Source: Chromatium okenii (GTDB lineage Bacteria > Pseudomonadota > Gammaproteobacteria > Chromatiales > Chromatiaceae). Taken from it: 64,000 nucleotides of DNA. Location of the stretch: contig NZ_PPGH01000037.1 of assembly GCF_002958735.1 (NCBI RefSeq), positions 822,001 to 886,000 of the forward strand. Reading direction: 5' to 3'. The notes beneath the pieces are model-generated. The model did no database searches. It was not told the origin of the DNA and worked only from the letters and a program-made list of their open reading frames with translations. This document shows, piece by piece, positions 58,291 to 64,000 of this stretch. A program made the translations under genes and the position numbers. Position 1 is the stretch's first letter. Each line of letters opens with the position of its first letter.

Positions 58291-59334
58291 ATGAATAAGA
58301 CTCTGCTGACTTCGGCCATCGTGCTGGCAATGACTTCTCTTTCCACGCAGGCGCTGGCTGCGCGTGACACGATTAACATCGTGGGTTCCTCAACGGTGTT
58401 TCCGTTCTCCACTGCCGTTGCGGAAACCTTTGGTCGCACTGCCGGCTTTAATACGCCCAAAGTTGAATCGACCGGCACTGGCGGCGGGATGAAATTATTT
58501 TGCGCTGGCGTTGGCGTCGATCATCCCGACATCACCAATGCGTCACGACGGATGAAAGCGTCTGAGTTTGAGAACTGTCAGAAGGCTGGCGCGAAGGAAA
58601 TTACCGAGGTCAAGATTGGTTTTGATGGCATCGCCATCGCCAATGCGAAGTCCGCGAAGCATCTGGATTTGTCGTTGAAAGACCTCTTTTTAGCACTGGC
58701 AAAAGACGTTCCTGATGCCAGCGGTAAGTTCATTCCGAACCCGAATAAGACGTGGAAGGACGTGAACTCCAAATTGCCGAATAGCAAAATTGAGGTGCTC
58801 GGTCCGCCGCCAACGTCTGGTACGCGTGACGCTTTTGTCGAACTGGCGATGGACGGCGGCTGCAACAGCATTCCTGAAATCAAAGAGTTGAAGAAGACTG
58901 ACGAGAAGATGCACAAGGCAGTGTGCGGTGGCATTCGTGAGGATGGCGCGTATATCGAAGCAGGTGAGAATGACAATTTGATCGTGCAGAAGCTCTCGAC
59001 GAATAAAAATGCGCTCGGCATTTTCGGTTACAGCTTCCTCGAGCAGAACACGGACAAGGTGCAGGGTTCTAAAATCGCTGGTGTCGCGCCGACTTACGAC
59101 ACTATTTCCGATGGTTCTTATCCGATTTCGCGCTCGATTTACTTCTATGTGAAGAATGGGCACGTCGGCACGATTCCCGGCATCAAGCAGTTTGTGACCG
59201 AATTCACCAGCGAGAAAGCGTGGGGACCAGAAGGTTATCTCGCAGATAAAGGCTTGATTTCCTTGCCAGATGCTGAACGCGCCAACGTGGCAAAATCGGC
59301 GCAAGCACTGACACCAATGTCTAAACCCGAATAA
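58291..59334 (+). CDS. pstS: phosphate-binding protein PstS
   Basis: Periplasmic high-affinity phosphate receptor, 347 aa (E. coli 346). Signal peptide about 1-23 (LSTQALAAR), phosphate-binding blocks IVGSSTVFPFSTAVAE and STGTGGGMKLFCAG near residues 30-75, and PPTSGTRDAFVELAM. It heads pstSCAB-phoU. A hairpin after its stop suggests differential expression from pstC. Confidence 0.95.
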   Translation: MNKTLLTSAIVLAMTSLSTQALAARDTINIVGSSTVFPFSTAVAETFGRTAGFNTPKVESTGTGGGMKLFCAGVGVDHPDITNASRRMKASEFENCQKAGAKEITEVKIGFDGIAIANAKSAKHLDLSLKDLFLALAKDVPDASGKFIPNPNKTWKDVNSKLPNSKIEVLGPPPTSGTRDAFVELAMDGGCNSIPEIKELKKTDEKMHKAVCGGIREDGAYIEAGENDNLIVQKLSTNKNALGIFGYSFLEQNTDKVQGSKIAGVAPTYDTISDGSYPISRSIYFYVKNGHVGTIPGIKQFVTEFTSEKAWGPEGYLADKGLISLPDAERANVAKSAQALTPMSKPE

Positions 59335-59366
59335 CATCGGAATCATGCAAGACAAGGAATGTCTGC

Positions 59367-59399
59367 AAACCGCCGCCTGATAACAGATCGGCGGTTTTC
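59367..59399 (+). terminator. intra-operon terminator/attenuator after pstS
   Basis: AAACCGCCG (59367-59375) pairs with CGGCGGTTT (59389-59397), followed by T. Partial termination here would make PstS more abundant than the membrane subunits. Confidence 0.7.
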
Positions 59400-59427
59400 A
59401 ATTGTCTAAAAACCAGTGGAATTTTCG

Positions 59428-60817
59428 ATGCACGCTTGGATGCTTATTCTTCTGTTGCTCGCGCTCATGGTCTTCGCCTATCAGCTCGGCATCAAACGCG
59501 CCATTCGCAGCGCGGGCGGTTTCACCAAAATTAACGAACTGCATTCGCTGCCAGCGTATTACGGTCTTTATGCTGCGCTGTGGGCGGGCATTCCTGCACT
59601 GCTGCTGATGGGTTTGTGGATTGGCTTTCAGGATCAAATCGTCACCAGTTTAGTCACGGCGCATCTATCCGCAGACATGCTCGCTGACAAATCCGCTGGG
59701 CAAATTGGCTTGCTGCTCAATGACATCAAAAATCTTGCGACTGGCAATATCGTTTCCGCGACGGTCACGCCGCAGGTGCAAGCTGCCGCCGATCAATTTT
59801 CGCTTACAACAGCTATCAACTTGGGCAATGTGGTTGGTGGCGCTGACGCTGGCGCTCGGTGGCACCGCTTACGCGTGGCGGAAAACCACGCCGCAGATGC
59901 GAGCGCGTAATCGCGTCGAATCTATCTTTTTAATCGTCATGGTGATTTGTTCTTCGCTGGCAATTTTGACCACGCTGGGCATCGTGCTGTCAGTGTTATT
60001 TGAATCGCTGCGTTTTTTCGATCTGGTTTCACCGCTTGAATTCTTCTTAGGCATCAATTGGAGTCCGCAGATTGCGTTACGCGCCGATCAAGTGGGCGCA
60101 ACTGGCGCATTTGGCGCAATTCCGCTGTTTACTGGAACGTTGATGGTGTCGCTGATTGCGATGCTGGTGGCCGTACCAATTGGTCTGATGTCCGCGATTT
60201 ATCTCTCTGAATACGCTTCGCGCAATGTTCGCGCCATCGCCAAACCAATTATTGAAGTGCTCGCCGGCATTCCGACCGTGGTTTACGGCTTCTTTGCGGC
60301 ATTGACGGTCGCACCGATGATCCGCGATCTGGGCGCAGCAGTCGGGTTGGAAGTCGCATCAGAAAGTGCGCTGGCAGCTGGTCTGGTGATGGGCGTGATG
60401 ATTATTCCGTTTATTTCGTCGCTGTCAGATGACGTGATTAACGCCGTACCACAAGCAATGCGCGACGGTTCTTACGCGCTGGGCGCGACCCAATCCGAAA
60501 CGATTCGCCGCGTGATTGTGCCCGCTGCGTTGCCCGGCATTGTCGGTGGCATTTTGCTGGCGGTATCGCGGGCGATTGGTGAAACCATGATTGTGGTCAT
60601 GGCTGCGGGAATGGCCGCCAATTTGACGGCAAATCCGCTCGACAGCGTGACGACGGTCACGGTGCAAATTGTCACCTTACTGACTGGCGACCAAGAATTT
60701 GATAGCGCCAAAACCCTCGCTGCCTTCGCCTTGGGACTAACGCTGTTTTTGGTCACGCTGGCGCTCAACATCATCGCGCTGACCATCGTGCGCAAATATC
60801 GTGAGCAATATGAATAA
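59428..60817 (+). pseudogene. pstC: phosphate ABC transporter permease PstC, one frameshift
   Basis: About 463 aa inner-membrane permease with an extended N-terminus, as in large PstC forms. N-terminal part: MHAWMLILLLLALMVFAYQL, then NELHSLPAYYGLYAALWAGI. The frame changes near 59833 (LGNV then WLVALTLALGGTAYAW in the other frame), consistent with one missing T. The rest is normal: LIAMLVAVPIGLMSAIYLSE, YASRNVRAIAKPIIEVLAGI and the EAA loop in VPQAMRDGSYALGATQSETI. The ORF starts with GTG at 59416, and ATG 59428 is preferred. Confidence 0.9.
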
Positions 60818-62122
60818 GTTAACTGAAAAATCGCCGTCGTCCGACATTCCTCGCCGCACCATCGACATCGTTAACGCCTCGCTGAAGCGTCGCCACGCGC
60901 AGGAGCGCCGGTTTCGACGCATCGGCGCATTCGCCGTCACGCTGGGACTGGCGTTTGTCGTGTTGCTATTCGCCGACATCGTGAGCAAGGGTTACACCGC
61001 TTTTGCACAAACCTACATTCGGCTACCCATCGCATTGAGCGCGGAAGTCATTGATCCCACTGGAACCCGCGACCTCGCCACCATTGCCAACGCGAATTAC
61101 AACAAACTGATCCGCGACGCACTGCATCAGCAATTTCCCGAGTCACTGACCGCAGCACCCAGCGCCAGCTCAACGCGCTGCTGAGTGTTGGTGCACCCGA
61201 TCTGCTGCGCGAGCAGGTAATGAGCGATCCCGCACTGATTGGCTCCACGCCAGAAATTTGGGTGCTGGCTGATGACGACATCGACATGCTCGTGAAAGGT
61301 CACATCGACCGCGAAGGAGCGCAGGAAGAGCGCCGGGTCAGTGATGAAACTATTGGCTGGGTCACGCAATTGGAACAGCAAGGGCGTATTGCTAAACAAT
61401 TCAATACGATCTTTTTCACGCATGGCACGTCGCGGGAACCAGAATTAGCGGAATTGCTGGCGCGTTAGTGGGTTCTTTTTATACGCTCTTATTAACGCTG
61501 ATTTTATCTTTTCCGATTGGCGTAGGCGCAGCTCTGTATTTGGAAGAATTCGCGCCTAAAAATCGTTGGACAGATTTTATTGAAGTGAATATCAATAATT
61601 TAGCTGCCGTGCCGTCATTGTCTTTGGGCTATTGGGCTTGGCAGTATTCATTGGCTTTTTTGGCATTCCGCGTTCAACCCCATTGGTCGCAGCATTAGTC
61701 ATGACCATTATGACGCTGCCACCATTATCATTGCCAGCCGCGTTGCACTTAAATCCGTCCCGCCATCAATTCGTGAAGCAGCACTTGGCGTTGGTGCATC
61801 AGCATTACAAACCCAGTTTCATCATGTATTACCGCTGGCGCTGCCCGGAATGTTGACCGGAGCCATTATTGGTATGGCGCGGGCACTGGGCGAAACTGCG
61901 CCGCTACTAATGATCGGCATGATTGCGTTTATTGTCGATATTCCCAGCGGTTTTATGGATTCCGCGACGGTATTGCCGGTGCAGATTTTTTTATGGGCGG
62001 ATAGTCCAGAGCGTGGATTTGTAGAACGCACTTCAGCGGCAATTATCGTTTTATTAGCCTTTCTCTTTTTAATGAATCTCGCCGCTGTGTTATTACGGCG
62101 CAAATTCGAGCGGCGCTGGTAG
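60810..62122 (+). pseudogene. pstA: phosphate ABC transporter permease PstA, multiple frameshifts
   Basis: About 438 aa reconstructed. N-terminal: IDIVNASLKRRHAQERRFRR, then the first helix (AVTLGLAFVVLLFADIVSKG), a long periplasmic part (LLSVGAPDLLREQVMSDPAL, DIDMLVKGHIDREGAQEERR), then GSFYTLLLTLILSFPIGVGA and ALYLEEFAPKNRWTDFIEVN, VAALVMTIMTLP, and the EAA-loop region IREAALGVGASALQTQFHHV (frame-shifted), MARALGETAPLLMIGMIAFI and AAVLLRRKFERRW. Frame changes near 61140, 61450, 61620, 61725 and 61850. The ATG overlaps the pstC stop; GTG 60801 is an alternative start. Confidence 0.88.
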
Positions 62123-62144
62123 CGCAATTGAGGCTTAAATCACA

Positions 62145-63026
62145 ATGAATAGCACAGTGGAAACAATGGATAAAGCAATGAGCGTCATGAGTTCCGTTGA
62201 ATTAGCCAGTGCGCAGCATTCACGGGAAACAGTTGGCGATTTTACTGCCGATGATCCGCGTATGACCTGCCGCAATGTCGATGTTTGGTATGGCAGCAAA
62301 CAGGCAATTAAGGGTGTCAATTTAGATATCGGCAAAAATGAAGTCGTATCAATGATTGGACCATCTGGCTGCGGCAAATCTACTTTTTTACGCAGTCTTA
62401 ATCGTATGAATGACACCATTCCGGGCTGTCGTGTCAGCGGTTCAATTAAATTGGATGGTGAAGAAATCTACGATAAAGGGCTTGATCCTGTGCCGTTACG
62501 TGCTCGCGTTGGTATGGTGTTTCAAAAACCCAATCCTTTTCCCAAATCCATTTATGAAAACGTCGCCTATGGTCCGCGTATTCATGGCTTAACCAATAAC
62601 AAAGCAGAACTTGATGAATTGATTGAATCGAGTTTGCAAAAAGCCGGACTTTGGAATGAAGTCAAGGATCGTTTAGATCAACCCGGCACAGGATTGTCTG
62701 GTGGTCAACAGCAACGGTTGTGTATTGCGCGAACGATTGCCGTTTCTCCTGAAGTTATTTTAATGGATGAGCCTTGCTCGGCACTCGATCCAATCGCTAC
62801 GGCAATTATTGAAGAATTGATTGATGAATTGCGCCAAAACTACAGCATTGCAATTGTCACACATTCGATGCAGCAAGCTGCTCGTGTATCCCAACGCACG
62901 GCTTATTTTCATCTCGGCGATCTGATTGAAGTTGGTGAAACCAATCATATTTTCACTAACCCGCAGCATAAACTCACCGAAGATTATATTACCGGTCGTT
63001 TGGTTAGTTTTTGCCAATCCACATGA
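62145..63026 (+). CDS. pstB: phosphate ABC transporter ATPase PstB
   Basis: 293-aa ATPase with Walker [14 protein letters not shown]-loop [12 protein letters not shown], signature [16 protein letters not shown], Walker [14 protein letters not shown] and H-loop [13 protein letters not shown], all PstB-typical. The N-terminus has a non-conserved extension of about 40 residues before [14 protein letters not shown] 62166 is an alternative start. Confidence 0.95.
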   Translation: MNSTVETMDKAMSVMSSVELASAQHSRETVGDFTADDPRMTCRNVDVWYGSKQAIKGVNLDIGKNEVVSMIGPSGCGKSTFLRSLNRMNDTIPGCRVSGSIKLDGEEIYDKGLDPVPLRARVGMVFQKPNPFPKSIYENVAYGPRIHGLTNNKAELDELIESSLQKAGLWNEVKDRLDQPGTGLSGGQQQRLCIARTIAVSPEVILMDEPCSALDPIATAIIEELIDELRQNYSIAIVTHSMQQAARVSQRTAYFHLGDLIEVGETNHIFTNPQHKLTEDYITGRLVSFCQST

Positions 63027-63062
63027 TTACTTCATGCGCATTTCATTAGGCTGTAAATTCAA

Positions 63063-63824
63063 ATGCTAGACCCTAAACTTTCCAAATCTCCTGTTGACAT
63101 CGCCAGCGGTCACACCGTGCGCCGCTATGATGAAGAACTCGCTAAATTGCGGGGCATTATTTTGGAAATGGGTGAGCGCGTGGTTGAGCAAACGCAATCA
63201 GCGGTGGTTGCGTTGGTTGAGCGAATAGAATGCCAAGCCTATCGGGTGTTGGATCGTGAGCCGCTCATTGATTATTTATCGCTGGATGCAGATGAAGAAG
63301 TCTTTTGTATGATTGCGCGGCGACAACCAGCAGCAATTGATTTGCGGATTGTATTAGCGTTATCAAAAATTGCGGGTGAAGTAGAACGTGCTGGTGATAA
63401 AGCGGCGCGAATTGCGCGGCAGGCTTTAGAAACACTGACTTTATTAAATCCGGGTGCTGAATTGCCTTCTGATGATTTAAAAGAGCAATTACAGCAATTG
63501 AATGATAAAGCGTGCTGCATGTTTGAGCGCAGTATTCGTGCAGTTGCAACTTTTGATGTGAAGTTGGCGCTCGGTATTTTTGAAGATGAACCGAATTTAT
63601 ATCATGCTTCTAATGAAGTGCGTAAAATTCTAGGCGAATCGAATCAAGAGAGTTTAACGCCGCGTCAGGTCGTCTGTTTATTAACGACAGCTCATGCGCT
63701 TGAACGCATTGGTAATCATGCCAGCACCATTGCTGAACAAGTGATTTATGTTGCGTTGGGTCAAGATGTGCGTTATCGCAACCGCGAGATTTTAATTGAT
63801 ACGCTGCGCCATTATGGTTATTGA
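63063..63824 (+). CDS. phoU: phosphate-specific transport regulator PhoU
   Basis: 253-aa helical-bundle protein with two repeats of the PhoU motif: ARRQPAAIDLRIVLALSKIA and GEVERAGDKAARIA (E/DxxxD metal-type site), then ALERIGNHASTIAEQVIYVA. It dampens PhoR/PhoB signalling through PstSCAB. It is the last gene of the operon, 36 nt after pstB. Confidence 0.95.
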   Translation: MLDPKLSKSPVDIASGHTVRRYDEELAKLRGIILEMGERVVEQTQSAVVALVERIECQAYRVLDREPLIDYLSLDADEEVFCMIARRQPAAIDLRIVLALSKIAGEVERAGDKAARIARQALETLTLLNPGAELPSDDLKEQLQQLNDKACCMFERSIRAVATFDVKLALGIFEDEPNLYHASNEVRKILGESNQESLTPRQVVCLLTTAHALERIGNHASTIAEQVIYVALGQDVRYRNREILIDTLRHYGY

Positions 63825-63839
63825 GCGCAGCAGTATTTT

Positions 63840-64000
63840 TTAATGCGAAATGCGGGCATGAAAAAACATATCGTAAAGCGTTAATGCAATTTCAACCACA
63901 ATTAAAACCACGATATACCACTCGACACGAATACTGCGTTTGCTTTGCAATAAATCAAGTAAGGTGCCCGCAGTATCGTTAATTAAGGCTAATTTGCGTT
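63840..64000 (-). CDS. RMD1/YagE-family protein, 3' end only
   Basis: Partial gene running off the right edge. About 53 residues are visible on the - strand: NDTAGTLLDLLQSKRSIRVE, then a membrane helix WYIVVLIVVEIALTLYDMFF and a short basic tail ending at TAA. This helix after a conserved 'R-x-E-W' is the C-terminus of the RMD1 (DUF155) family. The function is not established in bacteria. It is convergent with phoU. Confidence 0.7.
   Translation of the reverse strand, partial: RKLALINDTAGTLLDLLQSKRSIRVEWYIVVLIVVEIALTLYDMFFHARISH

Overview
The window looks like a chromosomal stretch of a gammaproteobacterium of moderate GC. It carries a complete System I cytochrome c maturation operon (ccmABCDEFGHI), argA, rlmKL, ubiD, pilR, cytochrome c', a pst-phoU operon and TusA/DsrE-type sulfur-carrier genes. 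The sulfur genes, the CHAT/two-partner-secretion locus and a family of GC-rich palindromes that sit inside genes fit an environmental, possibly sulfur-metabolising lineage. I cannot name the genus. I see no rRNA, tRNA or CRISPR array.

Layout. 0-3 kb: an HD-GYP response regulator and a CoA-disulfide-reductase/rhodanese fusion. 3-5.3 kb: an accessory patch of small genes (XRE regulator, two small unknown proteins, orphan antitoxin-like genes, a broken HigA/NadS-type gene and a decayed duplicate of one of them). 5.3-9 kb: mtaB, ubiD and an Rpn-type nuclease. 9-14.2 kb: two tandem secreted DUF1566 (Lcl_C) proteins. 14.2-22.3 kb: gmhA-like, YkgJ-like, a hybrid sensor kinase, yajD and rlmKL. 22.3-30.2 kb: the ccm operon, interrupted by a PIN-toxin/antitoxin pair. 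30.2-33.6 kb: an EF-G-like gene, tusA, a dsrE-like gene and a small ORF. 33.6-44.1 kb: an MscK-like channel, an RTX-like protein, argA, pilR, cytochrome c' and cytochrome b561, queC and a triple-domain queD-like gene. 44.2-48.4 kb: a methyltransferase-nuclease fusion, an IS481-type element with inverted repeats and a target duplication, and a chimera of a phage regulator and a hemagglutinin. 48.4-56.5 kb: TpsA, TpsB, a CHAT protein and an OmpA-like protein. 56.5-64 kb: a GT4 glycosyltransferase, a small exported protein, pstSCAB-phoU and the end of an RMD1-family gene.

The strongest unusual signal is in the two DUF1566 genes. Six copies of an internal segment of about 90 nt vary almost only at the first two positions of NNC/NNT codons, while third bases and flanking framework codons hold. 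That is the footprint expected of adenine-directed mutagenesis by a diversity-generating retroelement (DGR). No reverse transcriptase or template repeat is in the window, so the machinery would have to act from elsewhere or have been lost.

Two other themes run through the window. First, a nested palindromic repeat of C-runs and G-runs occurs six times, four of them inside reading frames (ccmI, pilR, the queD-like gene, tpsB). Second, about twenty genes are broken by single-base indels, mostly deletions, including argA, pstC, pstA and ccmF. Because each frame resumes perfectly a base later, I read most of these as base-calling or assembly errors. They are typed 'pseudogene' here only because the frame is interrupted as given; coordinates cover the whole reconstructed gene.
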